This document shows positions 24,656-32,842 of a stretch of 32,842 bases of DNA, one piece after another. Origin of the DNA: Sphingomonas sp. PP-CE-1A-559 (GTDB lineage: Bacteria; Pseudomonadota; Alphaproteobacteria; Sphingomonadales; Sphingomonadaceae); NCBI RefSeq assembly GCF_004340965.1, contig NZ_SLYA01000018.1, forward strand, positions 1-32,842, read 5' to 3'. The stretch's first letter is position 1. Each line of letters starts with the position of its first letter. Under the pieces are notes generated by a model. The model was not told the origin of the DNA. It ran no database searches and saw nothing but the letters and a program-made list of their open reading frames with translations. Position numbers and translations under genes: made by a program.

Positions 24656-26062
24656 ATGAGGATGACAAGCCTTCGGGCGGCTGCGACGGCATTGGCCATG
24701 ATTGCATTGCAAGGGAAGTCGCAAGCCGAAAACCCGATCATTCAGACCCGGTTTACCGCCGACCCGGCACCGCTAGTCCACGACGGCGTCGTGTATCTTT
24801 ACACAAGCCACGACGAAGACGACGCCGACGGCTTCAAGATGCTCAACTGGCGATTGTACAGCTCAACCGATATGGCCAATTGGACCGATCGCGGCGTCGT
24901 CGCCTCGCTCAAGACCTTCCCCTGGGCGGTCCAGACCAACGACGCCTGGGCACCGCAGGTCATCGAACGAGGCGGCAAATTCTTCCTGTACGCACCGATC
25001 ACCGTCCCGGGGAAACCCAGGAACGTCATCGCGGTGGCGGTCGCCGACACGCCGGCCGGGCCGTTCAAGGATGCGCTCGGCAAACCGCTGATCGCGCCCG
25101 CCGGCGACAATATCGACCCGACCGTATGGATCGATGACGACGGCCAGGCCTATCTCTACTGGGGTAATCCCGACCTTTGGTACGTGAAGCTGAACAAGGA
25201 CATGGTGTCCTATGCAGGCCCGATCACCAAGGTCCAACCTCGCATCACCGATTACCAGGAAGGTCCGTGGTTCTATAAGCGCAAGGGCCACTATTACATG
25301 GCGTTCGCCTCTACCTGCTGCTCCGAAGGGATCGGCTACGCGATGAGCGCCAAGCCGACCGGGCCGTGGACCTACAAGGGCCCGATCATGGACCACGACA
25401 CCCGCGCGACCGGTAACCACCCCGGCATCATCGACTACAAGGGCGGCTCCTACGTCTTCGGGTTCAGCTACGAACATAACTTTGCACTGACGCCGATTCA
25501 TCATGAACGCCGCTCGGTCTCGGTCGCCAGGTTCGAATACAACGCCGACGGGACCATCCCCAATCTCCACTGGTGGGACAAGGTGAGCGCGCCGCAGATC
25601 GGCACGCTCGATCCCTACAAGCGGGTCGAGGCGGAGACGATTGCCTGGACCTCGCGCATCAGGCGCGACCGCGACCGGCCCTACGACTGGGCGATGGGTG
25701 TGACGACCGCGCAGAACGACCGCACCGGCGTCTACGTAACGCGTGCCACCGACCGCAGCTACATCAAGGTCGCGGGGGTCGATTTCGGCAAGGCGGGTGC
25801 GCGGACCTTCGTCGCGACCGTCGCCAACGCGAGACCGGGCGCCGCGATCGAACTGCACGCCGATGCCGTTGGCGGCCCCTTGCTTGGCACATTGCAAGCC
25901 GGCCCCCCCGCCCCCGCCCCCGCCCCCGCCCCCGGCGTTCGGTGGCAGGAGCGGACGACCACCGTTTCCGGCGCGACCGGGCTGCGCGATCTCTACATTG
26001 TGTTCCGCGGCAAGGGCGACGGTAGCCTCATGGACGTCGACTCCTGGCGGTTCACCCGCTGA
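24656..26062 (+). CDS. Secreted GH43 glycosidase with C-terminal CBM6
   Basis: This encodes 468 residues. A signal peptide (about 1-24, ending KSQAE) leads into a GH43 beta-propeller (about 25-320). The catalytic trio is visible: Asp36 (TADPAPLV), Asp154 (NIDPTVWIDDDG) and Glu202 (QEGPWFYKRKG). From about residue 325 a CBM6-like beta-sandwich follows (KRVEAETIAWTS, IKVAGVDFGKAGARTF, LRDLYIVFRGKGDGSLMDVDSWRF). This GH43-CBM6 layout is typical of arabinoxylan arabinofuranohydrolases and xylosidases. A loop of the CBM6 holds the repeat PPAPAPAPAPG (417-427), encoded by CCCCCG hexamers. The protein acts in the periplasm or outside. The damaged glycosidase gene starts 25 nt downstream. Confidence 0.93.
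   Translation: MRMTSLRAAATALAMIALQGKSQAENPIIQTRFTADPAPLVHDGVVYLYTSHDEDDADGFKMLNWRLYSSTDMANWTDRGVVASLKTFPWAVQTNDAWAPQVIERGGKFFLYAPITVPGKPRNVIAVAVADTPAGPFKDALGKPLIAPAGDNIDPTVWIDDDGQAYLYWGNPDLWYVKLNKDMVSYAGPITKVQPRITDYQEGPWFYKRKGHYYMAFASTCCSEGIGYAMSAKPTGPWTYKGPIMDHDTRATGNHPGIIDYKGGSYVFGFSYEHNFALTPIHHERRSVSVARFEYNADGTIPNLHWWDKVSAPQIGTLDPYKRVEAETIAWTSRIRRDRDRPYDWAMGVTTAQNDRTGVYVTRATDRSYIKVAGVDFGKAGARTFVATVANARPGAAIELHADAVGGPLLGTLQAGPPAPAPAPAPGVRWQERTTTVSGATGLRDLYIVFRGKGDGSLMDVDSWRFTR
25905..25934 (+). repeat. Hexanucleotide tandem repeat (CCCCCG)x5 inside CBM6
   Basis: Five direct copies of a six-base unit encode alternating Ala and Pro. Because the unit is six bases, gain or loss of copies keeps the frame and only lengthens or shortens the loop. 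Such tracts are prone to slippage during replication and also to sequencing error. Confidence 0.85.
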
Positions 26063-26087
26063 CATGAAGACGCAACGAGAGGTGGGC

Positions 26088-28136
26088 ATGACATTCCGCA
26101 AGACTGCACGCGCCGGAACGTTCGTCCGCGCTATGCTGGCAGCCGTGTTCGTGACGGCAATGCCCGCGGTGCAGGCCGCGCCCAAGGCCAGATCGCATCT
26201 GGATCTCGACGCGATCGCACGACAGCGGTTCGGGAACGACGCCGCCTGGTACCGGGACCGGATCCCGTTCTTCCAATCGTCCGACACGATGCTCGACCAA
26301 GTTTATTATTACCGCTGGCAGATCGTCCGTGCGCATCAGCGCGACCTGGGCAAGCTCGGCTACATCACCACCGAATTCGCGGACGATGTCAGCTGGCAGC
26401 GTGAACCATATGCCAGTCTGAACGATGCGACCGGTTTCCACCTGAACGAACTGCGCTGGCTGAACGACCGGCGGTTCGCGGCAGACTATATCGATTATAT
26501 GTACGAGCAAGGCGGCAATAACCGTCATTTCACCGACTATATGGCCGACTCCGTCTGGAGCCGTTACCTAGTCGATGGCGACCAGAGCGCGGTTCTTGCC
26601 CATGTGCCCGCCATGCGGACGTTGTACGATGCGTGGTTCGATCATTTCGATTGGTCGAAGAACTTGTACTGGGTCGAACCGCTGCTCGACGCGACCGAAT
26701 ATACCATCTCGTCGATTGACGCGTCGGGCGGCAAGGATTGATTTCGCGGTGGCGATGCGTTCCGCCCTTCGGTTAACGCCTACATGTTTGCAAATGCGCG
26801 CGCGTTGTCCGCCATGACCGCCTTGTCCGGTGATGCGAAGGCGTCCGCCGACTATGCCGCCCGGGCCACCGCCATCAAGCAACGCGTGCAGGAGAGCCTC
26901 TGGAACCCGCAGTTCCAGCACTTCACCGACCGCTATCAGGTCACCAACGCGCATGTGAAATACTGGAACCCGATCCGCGGGCGCGAACTCGTCGGCTACG
27001 TGCCATGGACCTTCGACCTGCCGGACGACGACGCACGCTACAGCGCCGCGTGGACGCACATTCTGAAACCCGACGAACTGGCCGGTCCCGCCGGCCTGCG
27101 CACGGTGGAGCCGAGCTACGAACATTATATGCGGCAATATCGCTACGAAGGCACGAGTCGCGAATGCCAGTGGAACGGCCCCATCTGGCCGTTCCAGACG
27201 ACGCAGGTGTTGACCGGGATGGCAAACCTGCTCGACCACTACAACCAGTCGGTCGTTACCCGCGGCGACTTCCTCCGCCTGCTCCGCCAATATGCCCAGA
27301 TGCATTTCCAAGGCGGTCGGCTCGATCTGGAGGAGGATTATGATCCTGCAACCGGCAAGCCGATCGTCGGGCTGGCCCGCAGCCACCATTATTTCCATTC
27401 GGGGTTCAACGACCTGATCATGACCGGTGTCGTCGGCATCCGTCCCCGCGCGGACGACGTGCTGGAGATCAACCCTCTGCTGACCGCCCCCGGCACCGGC
27501 GCGCCGATCCAATGGTTCCGCGCGGAACGGATCCCCTATCACGGACACCTCGTATCGGTGACCTACGACGCCGACGGACGCCGCTTCGGACAGGGTGCGG
27601 GGCTGCGCGTCGACGTGGACGGCCGTGAGGCGGGGCGCAGCGCGAAGCTGACCCGCCTGACGATCCCGCTACCACGTGCCGAAAACGCACCGATCGCGCG
27701 TGCCATCAACCGCGCCGTGCAAGTCGAACGGACTGGTTTCCCAAAACTGACTGCATCCAGCGGGGCCGATCAAGAAGCGATGCACGACGCGGTCGACGGA
27801 CGGACTTGGTTTTTCCCGGAACTGGTCAACGGCTGGACACCGACCACGACGGCGGCAGAGCAATGGTTCGCGATCAATCTAGGAAAGCCGCAGACGTTGA
27901 GCCGGGCCGAGCTGGCGTTCTTTTCAGACGGCAAGCAATTTGCCGCCCCTAGCGCCTTTCGTCTTCAGATCCGCCGCGGCGAGACCTGGGAGGACCTGCC
28001 GACGCAAGCCGACGCCCCGGTGGCCAACGGTATCACGCACGTCAGCTGGTCGCCTACCGCTGCGGGGCAAGTTCGCCTAGTCGTTGCCCAAACAGCGGGT
28101 CGATCCGTTCGCTTGATTGAGATGAAGCTTTTCTAG
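26088..28136 (+). pseudogene. (Alpha/alpha)6-barrel glycosidase gene with in-frame TGA (MGH1-like)
   Basis: The two flanking open frames are in the same reading frame and together make one protein of 682 residues, interrupted by TGA at 26739-26741 (codon 218). Upstream are a signal peptide (MTFRKTARAGTFVRAMLAAVFVTAMPAVQAA) and the barrel start (FADDVSWQREPYASLNDATGFHLNELRWL, NRHFTDYMADSVW, NLYWVEPLLDATEYTISSIDASGGKD). After the TGA the same frame continues FRGGDAFRPSVNAYMFANARALSAMT, ECQWNGPIWPFQTTQVLTGMANLLDHY and HYFHSGFNDLIMTGVVGIRP, then a C-terminal discoidin/CBM32-like domain (about 560-682). The expected residue is probably Gly (GGA to TGA, one base). The preferred start is ATG 26088 with GAGAGGTGGG upstream; ATG 26064 is possible. 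The exact GH family is unsure. Confidence 0.82.
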
Positions 28137-28289
28137 ATGGAATCCTGACAGTTTTCATAGGCGCTTCGATAAAATGGAAACCAGATTGCGGCAGGCCGGC
28201 GATTCAATTCCATTATACCTTTCGGTCTGCCTGAGCTTGATCGTCCAGGTCCAGTTTCGATAATAGCGGGCTTGGGCGATCAAGCAGCA

Positions 28290-28916
28290 TCAACCGTAAA
28301 GGTCGTTCCGCATTCCACGCTCATATTGTGCGTCGATGGCGTCCGCGACTGCTGCATCCTGCTTGGTCATGGTGGCTAGCATTTGCCCGGGCGTAGGAAG
28401 GCTCTTTCGATCCAACTGGGATGCCGGGTCCCACAGACGCCCTCGGTTCACCGCCTTTCCGCAGTGAAACAAGACCTCGTCCACCGCCACGACAATGGCC
28501 GTCTTTGGGATTTTCGTCCCTTCCGCCAGTGTTGTGCAATGCGCCGGATCGTCGACGATGCGACCCCGGCCATTGATGCGCATGAACAGGTCCAGGCCAG
28601 GGAACAGGAACAGCATGCCCAGTCGATCATCGAACGTGAGGTTGCGCATCGACTCGATACGGTTGTTCCCAGGCCAGTCGGCGAACGTCACCGTCGTGTT
28701 GTCGAGCACACGCACGAAGCCAGGCGGACCACCACGCGGCGAGGCATCGAAACCGGCGCTTCCCCCGGTTGCCAAGCAGAAGAATGTCGCTTTCGCTAGA
28801 TATTCGCGGTGGAACGCGTTCAATTCGGGCGTCACCGCCTTTTGAATGTGCTCGGAGGGCGGCGCGTAAAGCCGTTCGAGATCATGCTCGGCGAGGTACA
28901 GATCGGGCGGGGTCAT
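28290..28916 (-). CDS. PPOX-family FMN-binding flavoprotein (MSMEG_1061-like)
   Basis: This encodes 208 residues from ATG at 28916, chosen because AGGAGA lies 6 nt upstream; the ATG at 28940 is weaker. It is a pyridoxamine-5'-phosphate-oxidase-like split barrel: FFCLATGGSAGFDASPRGGPPGFVRVLDNTTVTFADWPGNNRIESMRNLTFDDRLGMLFLFPG is the FMN-binding core typical of the MSMEG_1061 subgroup (about 44-110). The C-terminal region VVAVDEVLFHCGKAVNRGRLWDP is also characteristic. It is cytoplasmic. Members reduce or oxidise small molecules with FMN or F420; the substrate is unknown. It diverges from an AraC-type gene, which probably controls it. Confidence 0.85.
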   Translation of the reverse strand: MTPPDLYLAEHDLERLYAPPSEHIQKAVTPELNAFHREYLAKATFFCLATGGSAGFDASPRGGPPGFVRVLDNTTVTFADWPGNNRIESMRNLTFDDRLGMLFLFPGLDLFMRINGRGRIVDDPAHCTTLAEGTKIPKTAIVVAVDEVLFHCGKAVNRGRLWDPASQLDRKSLPTPGQMLATMTKQDAAVADAIDAQYERGMRNDLYG

Positions 28917-28998
28917 CGGCGTTCTCCTGATGATAGCCATAGCCGACCTACGAAGGCAGAGCTAAGCTATCAAAGCCAATCACTATCGAGTTGCTGCC

Positions 28999-29772
28999 AT
29001 GATCAAGGAAAAGTTTGCCCTTGCTGCCAGTGACGCCCGCGATCCACTGATAATCGCCTTGTACGAAGCCCAGGCGGAGCATCGCGAACTGGGCACTCAT
29101 AGTCATTCGCGCGGACAGCTGTCCGGACTGCGCCATGGACTGCTGACCATCGGAACCGATGCGGGAGCCTGGATCGTTCCCGCCGATCATGCGGTTTGGC
29201 TTCCCCCGCATCAGCGGCATTATGGATGGACCCATGGTGCCGTCGAGGGTTGGAGTTGCTACGTTTCGGAAGTCGCATGCGCCACGCTGCCCGACCGCCC
29301 CTGCACGATCAGCACGTCGGGCTTGCTGCGCGAAGCCGTCCTGCGAGCGTCGAACTGGCAGGGGAACGGCTTCACTCCCGAACAGGATCGCATTGCGCAC
29401 GTAATTCTGGATGAACTGCGGACCGCCCCGGTCGAACCCTTCGGATCGCCGATGCCGCGCGATCCACGCCTCGTCCTCATCGCACGCGCCTTGCTCGACG
29501 ATCCAAGTGATGGGCGCAGCATCCAGGAATGGGCCCAGTGGGCGGGTATCCCGGAACGAACGCTGAGCCGCCGTTTCGTCATCGAGACAGGCTTCACCTA
29601 TACGACTTGGCGCCAGCGAGCCTGCCTGATGCGGGCGCTTGAGATGCTTGCCGAGGGCAGCGCCGTCACCACCGTGGCGCTGGACATGGGCTATGATAGC
29701 GTCAGTGCCTTCATCGCCTTCTTCAAACGCTCGTTGGGCGTCACGCCATCGGCCTATTTTCGACGCGCCTGA
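28999..29772 (+). CDS. AraC/XylS-family transcriptional regulator
   Basis: This encodes 257 residues. The N-terminal half is a cupin-like sensor (RELGTHSHSRGQLSGLRHGLLTI, WIVPADHAVWLPPHQRHYGWTHG; about 25-100). The C-terminal half carries two HTH motifs: SIQEWAQWAGIPERTLSRRFVIETGFTYTTWRQR (about 173-207) and ALDMGYDSVSAFIAFFKRSLGVTPSAYFR (about 227-255). This is the AraC family with the cupin_6/AraC_E-like layout common to regulators of divergent single targets. The intergenic gap to the PPOX gene is only 82 nt, so it very probably regulates that gene and itself. Confidence 0.92.
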   Translation: MIKEKFALAASDARDPLIIALYEAQAEHRELGTHSHSRGQLSGLRHGLLTIGTDAGAWIVPADHAVWLPPHQRHYGWTHGAVEGWSCYVSEVACATLPDRPCTISTSGLLREAVLRASNWQGNGFTPEQDRIAHVILDELRTAPVEPFGSPMPRDPRLVLIARALLDDPSDGRSIQEWAQWAGIPERTLSRRFVIETGFTYTTWRQRACLMRALEMLAEGSAVTTVALDMGYDSVSAFIAFFKRSLGVTPSAYFRRA

Positions 29773-30392
29773 CGGCAAAGTCTTCAAGCCACGTTGCCCG
29801 GGAAGACGGTAACTTTGCTGGGCCTGAGCATAAATGACGGACGGACTCTAGACTCGGGCGACTGACATCGGGCAGCTGCGCCCGAAATGACATTCCGAAA
29901 AGGAACGTGGAGTGGGAAGCCAGCACCCCCGATCGCGCTGACGGCCCCATGAAGGTTCTGCTTCGCCACACGTATGGCTCGCCCCTTTGCAATGGATTTC
30001 AACGTCGACGCAGGTAGTCTGTGTTGACGTATAGGGTCTCGTGAGCGTGTTCACGGCCAAGATGGACTTTCGCCGTTTGGAGCCTCCGTAATTTGTCAGG
30101 CATCGAGTGCCCTCTTGAGGAACAGGACTCTCCAACCGTTGATCGCCTCTCAGGCCATCTTCAGGATCCCTTCCTCAGACCTCGTCGGGCCACGCGCGTC
30201 GCTGCGCAGCCGAACTTTCTACGCACCTGACGGGGAGCCGCGGTCGAATTCGGTTTCCCTGCCCAAAGTGGCCCAGGCGATGCGCCCCAGCTTGTTCGGA
30301 AGTGCGACAAGCACGATACGTTATCACTTGCGCTGCCCGGCTCCAGAGGGCAGCTTTCTACGGGACTGCAGTAAAACGATCCGGGGGGACCA
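29773..30392. other. Intergenic, contains insertion-sequence debris
   Basis: The left half (29773-30030) shows nothing recognisable. The right half contains the C-terminal remnant of an IS110-family transposase (30219-30320) and sequence downstream of it that looks like the end of the same element. Confidence 0.45.
30050..30320 (-). mobile_element. 3' remnant of an IS110-family element
   Basis: On the minus strand a frame ending at 30219 reads VALPNKLGRIAWATLGRETEFDRGSPSGA and stops. The block ALxNKxxRIAWAxL is the conserved C-terminus of IS110/IS1111 transposases. The bases after the stop, toward 30050, have the look of the element's non-coding end. No N-terminal transposase part, recombinase active-site segment or opposite end is present, so the element is dead. 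The left limit is approximate. Confidence 0.45.
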
Positions 30393-31274
30393 TTGAAAGC
30401 AATCAGGCTGATCGGCATCATAGCGGCACTCTCCGTTGCGGCGTTGACCCAGACGCCGCAGGTCATGGCGCAGGAGCGGCCGAGAACGATCCCGCTGTCG
30501 CCCTATCTTGGCGTACTTTGGTCCTTCGAGGCCGACTTCGGCGGGAAACGGCGTACTTTTCTTTTCGATACGGCTGGTGGAATTACCGCAATCACGCCGG
30601 AAAGCGCTGCGGAAATAGCGTGTTTGCCGTGGGGGCAACTCACTGGGTTCCGCATGCGTGGTGATCGCGTCGACCTTCCGCGCTGCGACGACGTTACCAT
30701 CCGTAGCAATGGAGCCACCCTCGCTGCACCGACGGTCGGCGTTCTCGATTTCTCCACACTTCTGCCCAAGGACGCTCCGCCCTTGGCTGGGTCCGTGGCG
30801 CTCGACAGCTTCGCCGGGAATGTGGTGACGATCGATCTTGCTCATCGCCAGATCGTTTTAGAAACCACAGCGAGCATGAAACGGCGCATATCGAGCGGGA
30901 GGGAAGTTGAACTTCGCTTGAGTCGAGAAGTTGCCGGCCTCGCGATGACGCCGTTCGTTGCCGTGCAGACGCCGAAGGGTAAGGTTTGGATGGAACTGGA
31001 TACCGGCAGCAATTCCTCCATCATTGTTAGCGCACACGATGCGGAGTTGTTCGCGATGAAACCTCATGACAAGGAACCCCAAACTTTTCGGGGCAAGCTG
31101 GTCGGCGACATTGCGCTCGCCGTGGATGATGCCCGTTCCATGCCCTTGGCCATCGACGGTAATATCGGCGCAGGGGTGCTAAAAGACTGGATCGTAACCC
31201 TGGACATCGTCCGTGGCCGCGCATGGTTTTCTCCTGCATCAGGATCTTGGACGGCGATCGCCAGCGACCAGTGA
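30393..31274 (+). CDS. Secreted double-DTG aspartic-protease-like protein
   Basis: This encodes 293 residues from TTG at 30393 (GGGGGG 4 nt upstream); no better ATG exists. Residues 1-26 form a signal peptide (IIAALSVAALTQTPQVMAQ). Two retropepsin-type catalytic-loop motifs are visible: FLFDTAGGITAI (Asp59) and MELDTGSNSSI (Asp203), spaced as the two lobes of one pepsin-like active site. A single chain carrying both loops is expected for a two-lobed aspartyl protease; bacterial gag-pol-type retropepsins usually have one and dimerise. DTAGG is a variant of the DTG loop, so catalysis is likely but not certain. It would work in the periplasm. Its neighbours give no substrate hint. Confidence 0.75.
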   Translation: MKAIRLIGIIAALSVAALTQTPQVMAQERPRTIPLSPYLGVLWSFEADFGGKRRTFLFDTAGGITAITPESAAEIACLPWGQLTGFRMRGDRVDLPRCDDVTIRSNGATLAAPTVGVLDFSTLLPKDAPPLAGSVALDSFAGNVVTIDLAHRQIVLETTASMKRRISSGREVELRLSREVAGLAMTPFVAVQTPKGKVWMELDTGSNSSIIVSAHDAELFAMKPHDKEPQTFRGKLVGDIALAVDDARSMPLAIDGNIGAGVLKDWIVTLDIVRGRAWFSPASGSWTAIASDQ

Positions 31275-31719
31275 TGCAGGCTGACCTGTGCGCTGCTGAA
31301 TGCCCTCCGGAACGGCATTGCGAGCATGAGGGACAATCGATCGCCAAGCGGCGCCGAACCACCATTCTTGACGTGGAGCGCTTCTGAAGCAGTACGGTTA
31401 CGGTGACGCTACGCTGCTCCTTGCGAACACGGGGTCTGCTGACGAGAGTATCGTAGTTTTCTGGTATGGTCGCGACACGTCGTTCTCGCACGCTCAGCAG
31501 TCGAGTACTCTTCGAGATGCATCCCACCCATTTTCCACGCGAATGGCCCCGAGCGTGTAGCGGATCTACGAGATCTGTGTGTCCGCTTTGATCGACTGCT
31601 CGCCGCATCGTACCTCACCCTGGACATCGACACATGGCGCCGGAGATGCCCTTGCTGTTCGTTGTCGACTGCTAAATCTATCGCGTTGAACGCACTGCCA
31701 CCCCATTTCGGAGACGATC
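31275..31719. other. Intergenic, nothing recognised
   Basis: No coding frame with recognisable motifs, no terminator and no clear repeat. Rearrangement is possible, since insertion-sequence remnants occur on both sides. Confidence 0.4.
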
Positions 31720-32745
31720 ATGCCGGTCTTTCCACTTACTATTGAGATACCTGACGCCGCCCTTGAAGACTTGCAGCGTCGCCTTCGGACGATGCGTTGG
31801 CCCTGTTCGATCGACGACGACGGTTGGGACGACGGTGCGAGCGTATCGTTCATGCAGGAACTCGCCGACTATTGGCTCAATCAGTTCGATTGGCGGGCGC
31901 AGGAGCAGCGCCTTAACGAACTGCCGCATTTCAAGACGATGATTGAAGATCAGAAAATTCACTTCGTCCATCAACGTGGTGTCGGCCCTGATCCCATGCC
32001 CATCGTCATCACACATGGCTGGCCAGGTTCTTTTGCAGAGATGGAGCGGCTGATCCCGCTACTTACCGATCCCGGCGCGAATGGCAGCGATCCCGCCGAC
32101 GCCTTCCATGTCGTCGTGCCGTCACTACCCGGTTACGGCTTCTCACCAGCGCCAAGAAAGCCCGGCGTGAGCTCGCGCGAGATTGCCATGCTGTGGCGCA
32201 GTCTGATGGCGGAGCTTGGGTATGAGCGGTTCGCTGCGCAGGGTGGAGATATCGGGGCCGGAGTGTCGACATGGCTGGCGCGGCTTTTTCCAGACGTCGT
32301 TCATGGCATACACCTGAACTTCATTCCCGGCAGCTATCGTCCATCGCTCGAAGCCGAAGCGCCTGTAGTCACCGACGATGAACGAGCCTTCCTCAACTAC
32401 GTCGCGCAGTGGTCTGCACAGGAGGGTGCCTATGCCGCTCTTCAGGCCACGAAACCACAGACCCTGGCGTTCTCGCTTGCAGACTCGCCAATCGGGCTAG
32501 CCGCCTGGATGACGGAGAAATTCAGATCCTGGAGCGATTGCAACGGGAACCTCACTAGCGCCATCTCCTTCGATGACCTCCTCACCGACATCTGCCTTTA
32601 CTGGTTCGGTGACGGCCTGACCGGATCTTTGCGCCTGTACAAGGAGAACCGTTTGCGACCGCTGACGTTCAATGCGGGCGAGCGCATCAAACCGCCACTC
32701 GGCGTCGCGGTGTTTCCACGGGAGATTGCGATGCCGCCTCGCTCA
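31720..32745 (+). pseudogene. EHN-type epoxide hydrolase, interrupted by an IS
   Basis: The gene starts at ATG 31720 with GGAGA just upstream. It encodes the EHN N-terminal domain (about 3-105: PLTIEIPDAALEDLQRRLRTMRWP, LADYWLNQFDWRAQEQRLNELPHFKT), the oxyanion motif HGWPGS (His99 onward), the nucleophile Asp177 (GGDIGAG) and the lid region, ending in GVAVFPREIAMPPRS. After that the expected C-terminus with the catalytic His (GGHFAALE-type) is missing; the sequence switches to the left end of an IS3-family element. About 342 residues remain of a normal length near 380-400. Such enzymes hydrolyse epoxides to diols. The product cannot be active without its charge-relay His. Confidence 0.82.
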
Positions 32746-32842
32746 TGTGAGCTGCCCCCTTCTGAGCGGTCCATCGACTATGAGAGTCTGGATCAAGGAA
32801 GGGACGACGAATGCCTGCGAAAAAGCACAAGCCGGAAGAGAT
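32746..32842 (+). mobile_element. Left end of an IS3-family insertion sequence (partial)
   Basis: The terminus begins TGTGAGCTGCCCCC or, two bases later, TGAGCTGCCCCC, with the TG end expected of IS3-family inverted repeats. The orfA start follows 65 nt further. The right end, orfB and the target-site duplication are outside the window, so the exact boundary is uncertain by 2-3 bases. Confidence 0.7.
32811..32842 (+). CDS. IS3-family transposase orfA, 5' end only
   Basis: ATG at 32811 has AAGGAAGG upstream and reads MPAKKHKPEE before the window ends. This matches the start of OrfA of the IS407-like branch of IS3 (pattern M-x-x-K-x-H/R-x-x-E-E-I), a helix-turn-helix protein that is normally joined to OrfB by a -1 frameshift. 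Only ten codons are visible. Confidence 0.65.
   Translation, partial: MPAKKHKPEE

Noticed and set aside
25743..26063. N-terminal extension of the broken glycosidase frame into the GH43-CBM6 gene
   Set aside because: It overlaps the CBM6 coding region in another frame; the real start, with Shine-Dalgarno and signal peptide, is at 26088.
24863..26287. 474-residue minus-strand open frame opposite GH43-CBM6
   Set aside because: It is a GC-rich codon-position shadow: rich in R, G, V and D, with no domain, and antisense to a gene with full catalytic motifs.
26568..27548. 326-residue minus-strand open frame opposite the glycosidase pseudogene
   Set aside because: Same shadow signature; no recognisable motif and no start signal.
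1..32842. CRISPR arrays, tRNA or rRNA genes
   Set aside because: No regularly spaced direct repeats, cloverleaf-like segments or rRNA signatures were seen on either strand.

Overview
The window looks like a GC-rich accessory stretch of a sphingomonad chromosome or large plasmid (Sphingomonas or a relative; Alphaproteobacteria). This rests on two large TonB-dependent receptors, a secreted hemicellulose-degradation set, an SCP-x-type thiolase/acyl-CoA ligase set, a sphingomonad-style spinster-like MFS carrier and insertion-sequence debris. It is inferred from gene content only; no rRNA or tRNA gene is visible.

Left part (1-2450): little coding. A four-helix membrane protein, a secreted LprI/DUF1311 protein and a divergent HU-type protein all lie on the minus strand.

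Catabolic regulon (2686-13963): a TonB-dependent receptor and an acyl-CoA ligase (minus), and a tightly coupled alpha/beta hydrolase - SCP-x thiolase - SDR operon (minus), with an MFS carrier, an S1/P1 nuclease and an EamA exporter on the plus strand between them. A shared AT-rich palindrome (half-site GTTGATTTAT) sits 68, 69 and 68 nt upstream of the start codons of receptor, ligase and hydrolase. A fourth copy at 1933-1954 has no matching gene. I read this as one regulon for uptake and CoA-dependent, thiolytic degradation of a hydrophobic carboxylate or ester. The regulator is not in the window.

Hemicellulose locus (14106-28136): cytoplasmic GH2 beta-mannosidase; a TonB-dependent receptor plus secreted GH43 operon (minus); secreted GH27 alpha-galactosidase; an orphan LuxR-type HTH protein (minus); secreted GH43-CBM6 protein; and an (alpha/alpha)6-barrel glycosidase gene broken by one in-frame TGA. 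LacI-type and GntR-type palindromes lie upstream of these genes. The set fits galactomannan and arabinoxylan/arabinan side-chain breakdown.

Right part (28290-32842): a divergent PPOX flavoprotein/AraC regulator pair, the 3' remnant of an IS110-family element, a secreted double-DTG aspartic-protease-like protein, and an EHN-type epoxide hydrolase gene cut by the left end of an IS3-family element whose orfA runs off the window.
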